Below, piece by piece: positions 25,920 through 34,583 of a stretch of 64,000 nucleotides of DNA (position 1 is the stretch's first letter; each line of letters opens with the position of its first letter). The stretch lies in contig CAJTMH010000001.1 of assembly GCA_910577255.1 (NCBI GenBank), positions 558,001 through 622,000 on the forward strand, read 5' to 3'. The position numbers and the translations under genes are program-made. The notes beneath the pieces were generated by a model, which was not told the origin of the DNA, made no database searches, and worked only from the letters and a program-made list of their open reading frames with translations. The stretch comes from an uncultured Duncaniella sp. (lineage in GTDB: Bacteria; Bacteroidota; Bacteroidia; Bacteroidales; Muribaculaceae).

Positions 25920-25950
25920 CAAAGGTACGACAAAAAACCAAGATACCAAA
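25920..25950 (-). promoter_or_regulatory. Promoter of the tiny lipoprotein gene
   Basis: The minus strand reads TTTG (25950-25947), 19 bases, then TACCTTTG (25927-25920), a full match to the Bacteroidota promoter. The gap 25951-26106 is AT-rich and holds nothing else I can identify. Confidence 0.75.
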
Positions 25951-26104
25951 CTTTTTTTAGTCTTTTTTTTGCCGAATTTTGATTTTTAGCTAAAAAACTT
26001 AAAAATTTGTAACTTTATCCCCGATTTTTTAACATTTAATCCCCTTTGTCTCCATCGCATTCAGTTTCAACCCCCGGCCATACCCACAACAAAAATAGCA
26101 TATA

Positions 26105-26137
26105 GGTTGCAACCATCATTTTTTTACATTAAATTTG
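26105..26137 (+). promoter_or_regulatory. Promoter of hisF with overlapping palindrome
   Basis: TTG (26107-26109), 20 bases, TAAATTTG (26130-26137). The perfect 10-base palindrome GGTTGCAACC (26105-26114) covers the -33 TTG and could be an operator half or full site; the repressor role is inference. Confidence 0.6.
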
Positions 26138-26165
26138 CATTAAAATAAATATATATAATTGCAAT

Positions 26166-26921
26166 ATGCTTGCTAAACGCATCATACCCTGTCTTGACGT
26201 CAAAAATGGGAGAACTGTAAAAGGTGTTAATTTTGTCGGACTGACCGATGTCGGCGATCCGGTCGAGCTTGGTGCCAGATATGCGGCAGAAGGAGCCGAC
26301 GAGCTGGTTTATCTCGATATCAGTGCATCACTGGAAGGCCGAAACACTTTCGCCCAACTTGTCAGCCGCATAGCTGACCGCCTGAACATCCCCTTCACTG
26401 TGGGTGGAGGCATATCATCCATAGATGATGCCTCACGCTTGTTGGATGCTGGAGCTGACAAGATTACCATCAATTCTTCAGCCGTGCGACGTCCTGAATT
26501 AATCAGTGAGATTGCCACCCGATACGGAAGTCAATTTGTGGTAGTAGCCATCGATGCCCGCTTAACCGATGGAGTGTGGCAAGTGACAACCCATGGCGGA
26601 AGCCGGCTAAGCGACCGTGAGCTATTCACATGGGCCAAGCAGTCGGAGGATATGGGCGCAGGAGAGATTATGTTCACCTCCATGAATCACGACGGCACAC
26701 GCGAAGGGTATCCATGCGAGACTTTCGCCCGGCTTGCCGACACGGTGTCAATCCCCATCATCGCCTCAGGAGGAGCCGGCAGCGTAAAGGACATTGCCGA
26801 TGTGCTCACCGAGGGGCGTGCCGACGCTGCGCTCGCCGCATCCATCTTCCATTATGGCGAAATATCCATCGCAGAATTGAAACGCCAACTGGCTGCACAA
26901 TCAATACCGGTCAGACTATAA
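26166..26921 (+). CDS. hisF: Imidazole glycerol phosphate synthase cyclase subunit HisF
   Basis: 251 residues, the family length. With HisH it makes imidazole glycerol phosphate and AICAR in histidine synthesis; HisF is the (beta/alpha)8 cyclase half. Catalytic Asp11 (IIPCLDVKNGRTVKG) and the second Asp in VVVAIDARL near 130 are present, as are the phosphate-binding VGGGI and ASGGAGS turns. hisH is not in the window, so the his genes continue elsewhere or are split. A yccF gene lies between it and hisIE. Confidence 0.97.
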   Translation: MLAKRIIPCLDVKNGRTVKGVNFVGLTDVGDPVELGARYAAEGADELVYLDISASLEGRNTFAQLVSRIADRLNIPFTVGGGISSIDDASRLLDAGADKITINSSAVRRPELISEIATRYGSQFVVVAIDARLTDGVWQVTTHGGSRLSDRELFTWAKQSEDMGAGEIMFTSMNHDGTREGYPCETFARLADTVSIPIIASGGAGSVKDIADVLTEGRADAALAASIFHYGEISIAELKRQLAAQSIPVRL

Positions 26922-26935
26922 ACAAGTAAGATATC

Positions 26936-27304
26936 ATGCACACATTATTAAATATAATATGGGTAGTATTTGGAGGCTTAATGATAGCTTTTGAATATGC
27001 CGTCTCAAGCATTCTGATGATGATAACAATCATAGGCATACCCTTCGGACTCCAATCGATGAAACTCGCCATGGTCGCATTATGGCCATTCGGGACAGAT
27101 ATCACCAGCACAGGCTGCCCTAACGGTTGTCTGGCCGGCATAATGAATATCATCTGGTGGATAGTTGGAGGAATCGGTATCGCCCTCACCCATCTTGTTT
27201 GGGGTATTGTTTTTTGCATCACAATAGTTGGCATCCCTTTCGGGCTGCAACATTTCAAATTAATGCATCTGGCCCTCTTCCCATTCGGGAAAGCCATAAA
27301 TTAA
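26936..27304 (+). CDS. yccF: YccF-domain inner-membrane protein
   Basis: 122 residues with two copies of the YccF repeat: TIIGIPFGLQSMKLAMVALWPFG (residues about 30-52) and TIVGIPFGLQHFKLMHLALFPFG (about 97-119), each preceded by hydrophobic helices. This is a small polytopic inner-membrane protein of unknown biochemical role. It starts 14 bases after hisF and ends 34 bases before hisIE, so it sits inside the histidine operon, where it has no known function. Confidence 0.9.
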   Translation: MHTLLNIIWVVFGGLMIAFEYAVSSILMMITIIGIPFGLQSMKLAMVALWPFGTDITSTGCPNGCLAGIMNIIWWIVGGIGIALTHLVWGIVFCITIVGIPFGLQHFKLMHLALFPFGKAIN

Positions 27305-27338
27305 ACATAGTCTGTTATTCTCAAAATAAAAAATTCAC

Positions 27339-27944
27339 ATGGATATGACTTTTGACCATTTCAATCTTGAGAAATGTGTCGACGGATTACTCCCGGTAAT
27401 AGTCCAGGATGCAGTGACGCTGAAAGTACTGATGCTCGGCTACATGAACCGGCAGGCTTATGAGAAAACCATCGAGACCGGAAAGGTAACCTTCTATAGC
27501 CGCACACGTAATGAGTTGTGGACTAAGGGCGAGACAAGCGGGAATTTCCTTGACGTAGTTGACATATACTCCGACTGCGATAATGACACACTGCTTATAA
27601 AAGCAAATCCACATGGTCCCACATGCCACCGTGGCACTACCTCATGCTTTGACACTCCGGCTGAAGAGGGCTTCATCCGTTCACTCTCCGCACTTATCGA
27701 GCGTCGCCATCGTGAAATGCCTGAAAACAGTTACACCACCAAACTCTTCATCAAAGGCGTGAAAAAAATCGCCCAGAAGGTCGGCGAAGAGGCCGTGGAA
27801 TCAGTTGTGGAAGCTGTAGATGGCAATCGTGACCGTTTCACCTATGAGGCATGTGACCTGATATATCATCTTCTCGTGCTCATCGAACAAATGGGCATCA
27901 CACTTCCTGAACTTGAAAAAGAATTGCTCCGTCGCCACAGTTGA
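27339..27944 (+). CDS. hisIE: Bifunctional HisI-HisE: phosphoribosyl-AMP cyclohydrolase / phosphoribosyl-ATP pyrophosphatase
   Basis: 201 residues, steps 2 and 3 of histidine synthesis. The N-terminal HisI domain (residues 1-about 110) has the metal-binding blocks TKGETSGN, DIYSDCDNDTLLIKANPHGPTCH and GTTSCF. The C-terminal HisE domain (about 113-201) has KKIAQKVGEEAVESVVEA and YEACDLIYHLLVLIEQ with the acidic Mg-binding residues. Fused HisIE is the usual form in Bacteroidota. The start MDMTFDHF is the first in-frame ATG. It is last in the hisF-yccF-hisIE run. Confidence 0.96.
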   Translation: MDMTFDHFNLEKCVDGLLPVIVQDAVTLKVLMLGYMNRQAYEKTIETGKVTFYSRTRNELWTKGETSGNFLDVVDIYSDCDNDTLLIKANPHGPTCHRGTTSCFDTPAEEGFIRSLSALIERRHREMPENSYTTKLFIKGVKKIAQKVGEEAVESVVEAVDGNRDRFTYEACDLIYHLLVLIEQMGITLPELEKELLRRHS

Positions 27945-27998
27945 GCATCGACATGACAAAATCATGGACATTTAATCACATAATTCAAGCCGTCTCTT

Positions 27999-28583
27999 AT
28001 GCGGTTAACATCAGCAATAATCATATCTATCATTGCACTATTATCACATGCTCAGACACTGCATGTTGACAATGACCTCTCCCACTGGGAGGCTAACATA
28101 TGTGCCGGGCTGAATAACGACGGATATCAAGTAGACTTTGGAGCCATTTACTTTCCTCTCCAATATATAGGCATCAAAGCCAACATTGGTACGGCCGGAG
28201 AAATCGAAACAATAGAGGATTGGGGTAATGATGACTGTATCACACACCACGAATACGCCGTAAGGTTTAAATTTATCCCGGCCATAGTGCTGCGCTCTCC
28301 GAGGATAATCAATTGGAAAAGCCAAGACGCAGGATTTTATCTGTTCGCCGAGCCGGGTCTTATCCTATCCCCCGGCGCCAGTGGTAGCCACAATGCAAAA
28401 GTTGTAAATTGGGACTTCAAAGGAGGCGTAAACCTACAACTCGACCGCCTTATATTTTTCATTGGCTACGGCATATCCAACTATAGCCTATATTCAGGCC
28501 GCCCCCGAAACTATCATGGATTGCCTGAGCGGAACAACTACATCACTCACTCCGCATTCATCGGAACTGCTTATAAATTCTGA
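27999..28583 (+). CDS. Small exported outer-membrane-like protein
   Basis: 194 residues. A signal peptide (MRLTSAIIISIIALLSHA) is followed by beta-rich sequence with aromatic-alternating strands (YQVDFGAIYFPLQYIGIKANIG, AGFYLFAEPGLILS, LIFFIGYGISNYSLYSG). It ends in Phe (FIGTAYKF), as outer-membrane barrels do. I cannot assign a family beyond an 8-strand-barrel type. It is convergent with the TlpA-like gene and overlaps it by 13 bases. I find no clear promoter; it begins 54 bases after hisIE and may be on the same message. Confidence 0.65.
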   Translation: MRLTSAIIISIIALLSHAQTLHVDNDLSHWEANICAGLNNDGYQVDFGAIYFPLQYIGIKANIGTAGEIETIEDWGNDDCITHHEYAVRFKFIPAIVLRSPRIINWKSQDAGFYLFAEPGLILSPGASGSHNAKVVNWDFKGGVNLQLDRLIFFIGYGISNYSLYSGRPRNYHGLPERNNYITHSAFIGTAYKF

Positions 28584-29359
28584 TTGATGACGGCCTCCAA
28601 TTCATCTAACGATTCCCTGCTTGTCAAGACTCCTGAATGAATGTACTTCACCGCACCATCTCGGCCAATCACCACATTCAGGGGCATGACACCGCTTTGT
28701 CCAAACTTACCATTAGCTATCCTGTGAGAATCCAGATATGTTATATCGGCCAGATATTCCCACCTTTTGCCACGTGATGAGGCAAAAAAGCGATTCAGAT
28801 CTGAGACCGCAACGTCTATACATATCGGGACGAACTTAAAATGCGGATTCTCAGAAAACCGTTTCACCACCGATGGTACATATTCTTCCTGCAATTCAAG
28901 CAGACAGTTTCCACACCATGTCGCCCAAAATGACAATAAATAGCACTCCCCTTCCCGGATAAAATCAGCACACAGCATCGAGTCCCTATACAGCACCAAA
29001 TCTATTTGAGGAGCCGCCTCACCGACATTTGCGCTAAGTGTCCGCGACCGGTATTGTACCACCATTCTGCCCAAAGCCTCTTCCATAGCGGCAACCTGCT
29101 CCTCAGAACGAGCAACGATTTTATATCCGCCATCGCCCGATGTGGAATCAAGATAATGCGTGAGAGGCAGTTCAACTACTTTTACGCTTACAGAATCAAA
29201 ATCGAATTCGGCAGTACTCCATCGGAGTGAATCTGGGATTGAAATCCACAGCGATTCAGGGACTTCGGCATTGCCTATATAATAGCGGGTCACTGCGCCA
29301 CTACTCATGACGATTGCGGCAGCAAACGACGATATAACCAGAAAAATCAGTTTATTCAT
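28571..29359 (-). CDS. TlpA-like exported thioredoxin-fold protein
   Basis: 262 residues with a hydrophobic N-terminus (MNKLIFLVISSFAAAIVMSSGA) serving as export signal or anchor. A domain of about 100 residues has no recognisable motif. The thioredoxin/AhpC-like fold follows, with WATWCGNC as the redox site and MPLNVVI as the cis-proline loop. It should act in the periplasm on disulfides. CGNC rather than CPPC or CxPC is uncommon for TlpA and would shift its redox potential. It overlaps the convergent small barrel gene by 13 bases. The partner is unknown. Confidence 0.82.
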   Translation of the reverse strand: MNKLIFLVISSFAAAIVMSSGAVTRYYIGNAEVPESLWISIPDSLRWSTAEFDFDSVSVKVVELPLTHYLDSTSGDGGYKIVARSEEQVAAMEEALGRMVVQYRSRTLSANVGEAAPQIDLVLYRDSMLCADFIREGECYLLSFWATWCGNCLLELQEEYVPSVVKRFSENPHFKFVPICIDVAVSDLNRFFASSRGKRWEYLADITYLDSHRIANGKFGQSGVMPLNVVIGRDGAVKYIHSGVLTSRESLDELEAVINQNL

Positions 29360-29409
29360 TGTGCGTCATTATGTTTGATTGTAAATTTGTGCAGCATGAC
29401 CATCTTAAA

Positions 29410-30465
29410 TCAACTGCGAGAATGAAGCCACCTATGAATGGGCTTCTCGACCAAAATATTGATAGCAATTGAGAGAATGGTTATGATAAGTACCCCAAAC
29501 AAGAATGTCCCCCACATACCTATACGTTCCGAAACGCAGAAAAAGGCCAAAAGTTGGAGCACCGGAGCATGTACAAGATATATGTTATAGGAAACATTAT
29601 CACGCAGACCTCCGAATGTGCCCCAACGTCCGACCATTGAAGCCCAAATAACTACTACTCCGAAAGCCAACGGATGGACCAGGATGCTGAAATATGGAAT
29701 CCAGTCCTGGCACAGCAACAATGCCAAGGCTACCAAAAGCATAGGCCATTTATAACGCATGAACGCATCATAGTAGTAATAAACCATCACCCCTACATAA
29801 AAGTACATCATCTGCCCCACAAACTGACGACCAAGAATATAATATATCTCATCACCTGTGTGGCAAAAAAGCCAATCAAAAACCAATCTGTAGGCCGCAG
29901 ACGACAGATATATGCAGCAGAACATCACAACCGGTCGGCAGCAGATTTTGCGTATCAGCCACACTACTATTGGGACGGATAAGTAGAGCATCCATTCCAC
30001 TTTCATAGTCCATAATGACACATTGACCGCACCGATTGGCATCCCGCAGAAAACTCCCGGCAATGTCGGTTCAATGAAATTAAGGAAAGTGAGATTTGCT
30101 ACAAGATATTTCCAAAATTGCGGTGATACGAAATATTCTATGACAGAAAGAGAAGATACGGTGACAAGCCCAAATGCGAAAAGCAGCACCGTAGTCCAAT
30201 AGGCAGGCAAAAGCCTAACAGCTCGCCGACGCACATATCCCATAGTATGATTCTGCTTCAGAAAACTTCCGTAAATCAGAAACCCACTGAGAGCGAAAAA
30301 ACCTCCTACTCCCGCATAACTCGTAATAGGAAACCATACATCCCCTCCAACAAGAGTATTAAAATGGGCAACTATTACACTGAATGCAAGGACATACCTC
30401 ACGACGCCCATATTGTTAGGCACCGGGATTGAGTAAGGGACTATGTTGGGTTTTGGCAGCGCCAT
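29410..30465 (-). CDS. Acyltransferase-3 (OafA-type) membrane protein
   Basis: 351 residues from the ATG at 30465; the longer frame to 30489 would begin inside the promoter. A polytopic inner-membrane protein of the acyltransferase-3 family that transfers acetyl or other acyl groups to cell-surface sugars. The N-terminal block VVRYVLAFSVIVAHF carries the conserved His, and GFFALSGFLIYGSFLKQ, SLWTMKVEWMLYL and YNIYLVHAPVLQLLAFF are the other family blocks. It is a single-gene unit. The acceptor cannot be read; a surface glycan is the usual choice. Confidence 0.88.
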   Translation of the reverse strand: MALPKPNIVPYSIPVPNNMGVVRYVLAFSVIVAHFNTLVGGDVWFPITSYAGVGGFFALSGFLIYGSFLKQNHTMGYVRRRAVRLLPAYWTTVLLFAFGLVTVSSLSVIEYFVSPQFWKYLVANLTFLNFIEPTLPGVFCGMPIGAVNVSLWTMKVEWMLYLSVPIVVWLIRKICCRPVVMFCCIYLSSAAYRLVFDWLFCHTGDEIYYILGRQFVGQMMYFYVGVMVYYYYDAFMRYKWPMLLVALALLLCQDWIPYFSILVHPLAFGVVVIWASMVGRWGTFGGLRDNVSYNIYLVHAPVLQLLAFFCVSERIGMWGTFLFGVLIITILSIAINILVEKPIHRWLHSRS

Positions 30466-30486
30466 TTTCAGCAGATTAAATTTATG

Positions 30487-30517
30487 CAAAAGTAATAAAA
30501 TTGCTTTTAAATCCCAA
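30487..30517 (-). promoter_or_regulatory. Promoter of the acyltransferase-3 gene
   Basis: The minus strand reads TTG (30517-30515), 20 bases, then TACTTTTG (30494-30487). It covers the alternative ATG at 30489, which therefore cannot be the real start. Confidence 0.7.
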
Positions 30518-30572
30518 TTGGAGTATCATTACGCCTTCTATTTTATATCATCCATATATTACCCTAAATATT

Positions 30573-30602
30573 TTGCCATTAATGCTAATAGTTGTATCTT
30601 TG
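30573..30602 (+). promoter_or_regulatory. Promoter of the TonB-receptor-like gene
   Basis: TTG (30573-30575), 19 bases, then TATCTTTG (30595-30602). The gene starts at 30714, so the leader is about 105 bases; I see no riboswitch-like structure in it. Confidence 0.7.
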
Positions 30603-30713
30603 TAATATAAGCATCCAGTGGGCATGACTGAATACCGATCTTCTACTGGAAGTCAATATTCATTCATCCACAATTCTCATTGCAAGCCTATGCTTGCTGC
30701 CGATTAATCAATT

Positions 30714-33005
30714 ATGACACGTTTCTCAATTTTATTGCCTGCACTCCTTGCCGCAGTCATCCCTGTATCAGCACGAACCGTCAGTGGAACAGTAAGAGCC
30801 GACCGAGATTCAACAATAATCGCAGGAGCCACTTGCCGCCTAATGGCAAATGACACATTCATCACCGGAGCTACAAGCAATCCTCAGGGTGTGTTTTCAA
30901 TATCAACCGAGACTAAATCAGGATTAGTCCTCGAAATAAGCATGCCCGGATTCAACAACACTGAGATAATAATTGAGTCAGGAAACAAGGACATCGAACT
31001 GGGCGATGTATATATGAACGATGGGGTTAACCTTTCGGAAGTTACGGTCAATGCCAATTATCTGATTGAGTCCAAAGGCCGCACCATCATATATCCATCA
31101 GCTGCAGATGTAAAAGCCTCAGCCACATCAATCGGCCTCTTTCAGAAACTCCCTTTGGCCGGGCTCGAAGCCAATCCTATAAACCGCTCACTCAGTGTTG
31201 ATGGTGGCACTCCCATGATTCTGATAAATGGTGTTCCTTCCACCATCGAGGATGTGAATGCCATCCAGCCAAAAGATATAGCGAAGATAGAATTCTCACT
31301 CGTCACTCCTGCCCGATATGCCGACAAAGGCAAAAGCGGTCTTCTGAACATAACTCTTAAAAAGCGTGACGACGGTGGTCAGATATACGCCTGGGGCCGT
31401 AGCGCCGTGACCACGACCTTTGTCGACGCCAACGTGCGTGCCTCTTATCATCAGGGCCCTTCACAGTTCACTCTTTCCTACAATCCTTCATGGCGCAACT
31501 ATCAGGATGTGTACGACAACACCACTGAAAGTTATATCTCCGACGAGTTCAAAGTCGACCTTGAGATGCATGACAGAAATCCATTCAATTACCATTACCA
31601 TAATCTGCAATTTAAATACGATTACAGCCCCGATCCCACCACCCTCTTCTCAGCCACTTTCAGAATCACGCCAAGTTACGACAAAAGCCGATCCATAGCC
31701 CACACAGCCGACAGCCAATTAGGCGAATACGACAACTACAACGTAAGCACAAGCAAGGATCTCGCACCTTCTCTCGACTTGTTTTTGCGCAAGGACTTCA
31801 ATGACAAAAACTCAGTAGAACTCCAGGTGGTTGGAACATTCAGTTCAAGTGATTTCCGACGCGACAACCAGTATATGTTCGGTGACAGCGAAAAGAACTA
31901 CATCATGAACGTAGACAGCCGCCGCCGTTCATTAATCAGCGAAATAAGCTATGTGCACCAATTCAGTGACCACACATCCCTCTCGGCAGGATACCAAAAC
32001 ACCATATCCCGAAGCACAAACACGTACCTCTCATCCGACTACAAACCGATTCTTACCGAAAACAACAACTACGTTTATCTGCGTCTTGGCCAACAAATAG
32101 GCAGAGTCTATCTCTCGGCAGCCACAGGAGCAAAACTTTTCTGGATTGAAAACGACCTCAACAAACGTCATTTCGTAAAGAACATTTCATCGGCACAAGC
32201 TTCATGGAGCATTTCAAGCCAATGGAGATTGGCCGGAGCTTTCAGCTACTCACCAGGTATACCTTCGCTCACAGCCCTTACTGATTATCCTCAGCAGACC
32301 ACCCCCTACCTGGTGTCAAACGGCAATCCCGATCTTAAAGTTTCAGAGAACTTCCTGTATCAGCTCATGCCGTCCTTTCAATACAAAAAATTCAGCGCCT
32401 CGCTTTTGATGAACTACCAAACCATCAACAACTTCACCATGGACGATGTTAGATACATGGGTGACGGACTTTTCCTTTCGCAGACCATCAACGCGCACAG
32501 ATTCAGAATGACCGGCGGCAACCTGAACATGAAAATAAGCGGTATTGCCGGCTTCGGGATCAATGCTAACCTCGGTCTCAACCATTACAACGCAAGCGGC
32601 ACCGACTGGAGCCACTCACTCACCTCCTTTAATGCAAGTTTCACTCTATGGTGGAACAAAGGACCTTATACAATCTCCTACTGGCGCAAGATTCCAGGTA
32701 AATACCTGCAAGGACATTACGTACGCAAAGATGAAAATGGCGATGCCTTAAGCTTTGAATATCAGCCAAACAAACACTGGACTTTGGGCGCAAGCTGGAT
32801 GTACATGTTTGAAACCAAAGGCACACAGTATCCTGCATGGAACTACTCCAAGACCAATCCCTCCTACAGGGAGAGATACATCAAGAATAACGGTAACATG
32901 GTGGTACTCTCAGTCAGCTACTCAACCGATTTCGGTTCGATATTCCGTTCTGCACGCCGCTCCCTCAACAATTCCGACAGCGGCTCGTCACTGCTGAAAA
33001 TGTAG
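30714..33005 (+). CDS. TonB-dependent receptor-like outer-membrane protein
   Basis: 763 residues. A signal peptide (about 1-20) is followed by a carboxypeptidase-regulatory-like domain (VSGTVRADRDSTIIAGATCRL..., GVFSISTETKSGLVLEI). A plug-like region comes next (NVNANYLI-type start, SVDGGTPMILINGVPSTIEDVNAIQPKDIAKIEF), then a beta-barrel rich in aromatic strands. It resembles the outer-membrane barrel family 3 receptors of Bacteroidota. There is no SusD-like gene next to it and no sigma factor, so the ligand is not suggested by context. It has its own promoter and a downstream shared terminator. Confidence 0.85.
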   Translation: MTRFSILLPALLAAVIPVSARTVSGTVRADRDSTIIAGATCRLMANDTFITGATSNPQGVFSISTETKSGLVLEISMPGFNNTEIIIESGNKDIELGDVYMNDGVNLSEVTVNANYLIESKGRTIIYPSAADVKASATSIGLFQKLPLAGLEANPINRSLSVDGGTPMILINGVPSTIEDVNAIQPKDIAKIEFSLVTPARYADKGKSGLLNITLKKRDDGGQIYAWGRSAVTTTFVDANVRASYHQGPSQFTLSYNPSWRNYQDVYDNTTESYISDEFKVDLEMHDRNPFNYHYHNLQFKYDYSPDPTTLFSATFRITPSYDKSRSIAHTADSQLGEYDNYNVSTSKDLAPSLDLFLRKDFNDKNSVELQVVGTFSSSDFRRDNQYMFGDSEKNYIMNVDSRRRSLISEISYVHQFSDHTSLSAGYQNTISRSTNTYLSSDYKPILTENNNYVYLRLGQQIGRVYLSAATGAKLFWIENDLNKRHFVKNISSAQASWSISSQWRLAGAFSYSPGIPSLTALTDYPQQTTPYLVSNGNPDLKVSENFLYQLMPSFQYKKFSASLLMNYQTINNFTMDDVRYMGDGLFLSQTINAHRFRMTGGNLNMKISGIAGFGINANLGLNHYNASGTDWSHSLTSFNASFTLWWNKGPYTISYWRKIPGKYLQGHYVRKDENGDALSFEYQPNKHWTLGASWMYMFETKGTQYPAWNYSKTNPSYRERYIKNNGNMVVLSVSYSTDFGSIFRSARRSLNNSDSGSSLLKM

Positions 33006-33036
33006 TCGCGATAAAACCACACATCACAAATAGATT

Positions 33037-33067
33037 GACGCCCGATGCTCACTCAGCACCGGGCGTC
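33037..33067. terminator. Terminator between convergent receptor and gltD genes
   Basis: GACGCCCG-A-TGCT (33037-33049) and AGCA-C-CGGGCGTC (33055-33067) form a long GC-rich stem with one mismatch and a 5-base loop. The following T run is weak (CTATTTTC), but position and stem strength favour a shared, two-way terminator. Confidence 0.75.
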
Positions 33068-33116
33068 AATCACTATTTTCAATCAAGCAACTAATTTCGC
33101 TTATCTTAGCCTCGGA

Positions 33117-34553
33117 TTAGGCTTTGGCAGAAGCCATGAGGTAGTCATTAATCGATGAGGCGGCTTTACGTCCTGAGGCAATGCAGCGCACCACAAGCGA
33201 AGCCCCTGTGGCTGCATCACCAGCGGCGAACACTTTATCCACGCTGCTGCGCAGACTATCGTCCACCATCACGTTGCCTCGCTGATCCTTCTCCACGCCA
33301 AGCTGTTCAAGCAATCCCTCAGCCACAGGATTTGTGAACCCCATCGCGAGCAAAACCAGGTCAGCTTTAAGTGTTTCAGTCTTTCCCGAATGCACCAGAT
33401 TCATGCGTCCGGGGGACTCATCCTTCTCCCATGTCACTTCCTCCACCTCGACCTCCTTTACTTTACCGGACTCATCGGCCACGAATCGGCGTGTATCAAG
33501 GAGCCAACGGCGTTCACATCCTTCAAGATGGCTACTCGAAGTCTTTAGTACAACAGGCCAGTAGGGCCACGGAGTGGCAGGATTATCACCCACCGGAGGT
33601 TTTGGCATAATCTCAATCTGCGTCACCGACAAAGCTCCCTGACGGCGCGCCGTGCCGACACAGTCGCTACCGGTGTCACCGCCGCCGATTACAACTACAT
33701 GCTTCCCCTTGGCCGAGATACGCTCGTCACGCGCTATTTCAACACCGGCATTCACCCTGTTCTGCTGCTGCAAAAGCTCAAGCGCGAAATGCACACCCTT
33801 GAGATCGCGACCTTCAACTTTAAGATCGCGAGGCACCTCAGCCCCCATGGCAAGACACACCGCATCATAGTCCTTGAGAAGTTGGTCGGCCTTGATATCC
33901 TCTCCGACCTTTACTCCACATTCAAACTGAATGCCTTCGGCTTTGAGCAGATTGAGACGACGGTCAATCACACTCTTATTGAGCTTGAAGTCAGGGATGC
34001 CGAAACGCAGAAGTCCTCCAGGTGCCTCATTTTTCTCATATACCGTAACGGAATGCCCGCGACGGTTCAGTTGGTTGGCACATGCAAGTCCGGCAGGGCC
34101 TGAACCTATGACGGCCACGCGGAAACCTGTACGGTGACGAGGGGGACGAGCCTCGACATATCCCTCACTGAATGCACGCTCCACTATGGCAGCTTCATTC
34201 TCACGGATAGTCACCGGCTCATGCTCCTTGTTGAGCACACACCCTTTTTCGCAGAGTGCCGGACAAACACGTCCAGTGAATTCCGGGAAGTCGTCAGTCA
34301 TGGTAAGGAGCTGATAAGCCCCCTTAATATCATTTTTATACAGCCTGTCCTGCCACTCTGGCTGACGGTTTCCGAGCGGACAGCTCCAATGACAGAACGG
34401 CACACCACACTCCATGCATCTTGATGCCTGCAGGCGCCTGTCCTCGGTATTCAAAGTCTGCTCTACCTCTCCGTAATCATTGACGCGGTCATGCACGGGG
34501 CGATACCCGGCCTCTTTACGCGGTATATTAAGAAACGCTTTTGGATTTCCCAT
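33117..34553 (-). CDS. gltD: Glutamate synthase (NADPH) small subunit
   Basis: 478 residues. It supplies electrons from NADPH to the large subunit for making glutamate from 2-oxoglutarate and glutamine. Cysteines 46, 49, 54 and 58 (CMECGVPFCHWSC) and a second set near residues 95-106 (CPALCEKGC) bind the two 4Fe-4S clusters. FAD binding is at GSGPAGLACANQL and NADPH binding at GGGDTGSDC. It lies 31 bases after gltB on the minus strand, and amtB is upstream of gltB, so all three form an ammonium uptake and assimilation operon. Confidence 0.97.
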   Translation of the reverse strand: MGNPKAFLNIPRKEAGYRPVHDRVNDYGEVEQTLNTEDRRLQASRCMECGVPFCHWSCPLGNRQPEWQDRLYKNDIKGAYQLLTMTDDFPEFTGRVCPALCEKGCVLNKEHEPVTIRENEAAIVERAFSEGYVEARPPRHRTGFRVAVIGSGPAGLACANQLNRRGHSVTVYEKNEAPGGLLRFGIPDFKLNKSVIDRRLNLLKAEGIQFECGVKVGEDIKADQLLKDYDAVCLAMGAEVPRDLKVEGRDLKGVHFALELLQQQNRVNAGVEIARDERISAKGKHVVVIGGGDTGSDCVGTARRQGALSVTQIEIMPKPPVGDNPATPWPYWPVVLKTSSSHLEGCERRWLLDTRRFVADESGKVKEVEVEEVTWEKDESPGRMNLVHSGKTETLKADLVLLAMGFTNPVAEGLLEQLGVEKDQRGNVMVDDSLRSSVDKVFAAGDAATGASLVVRCIASGRKAASSINDYLMASAKA

Positions 34554-34583
34554 AAGTTTTTTCAGTCTAATGTTAATGTTTTT

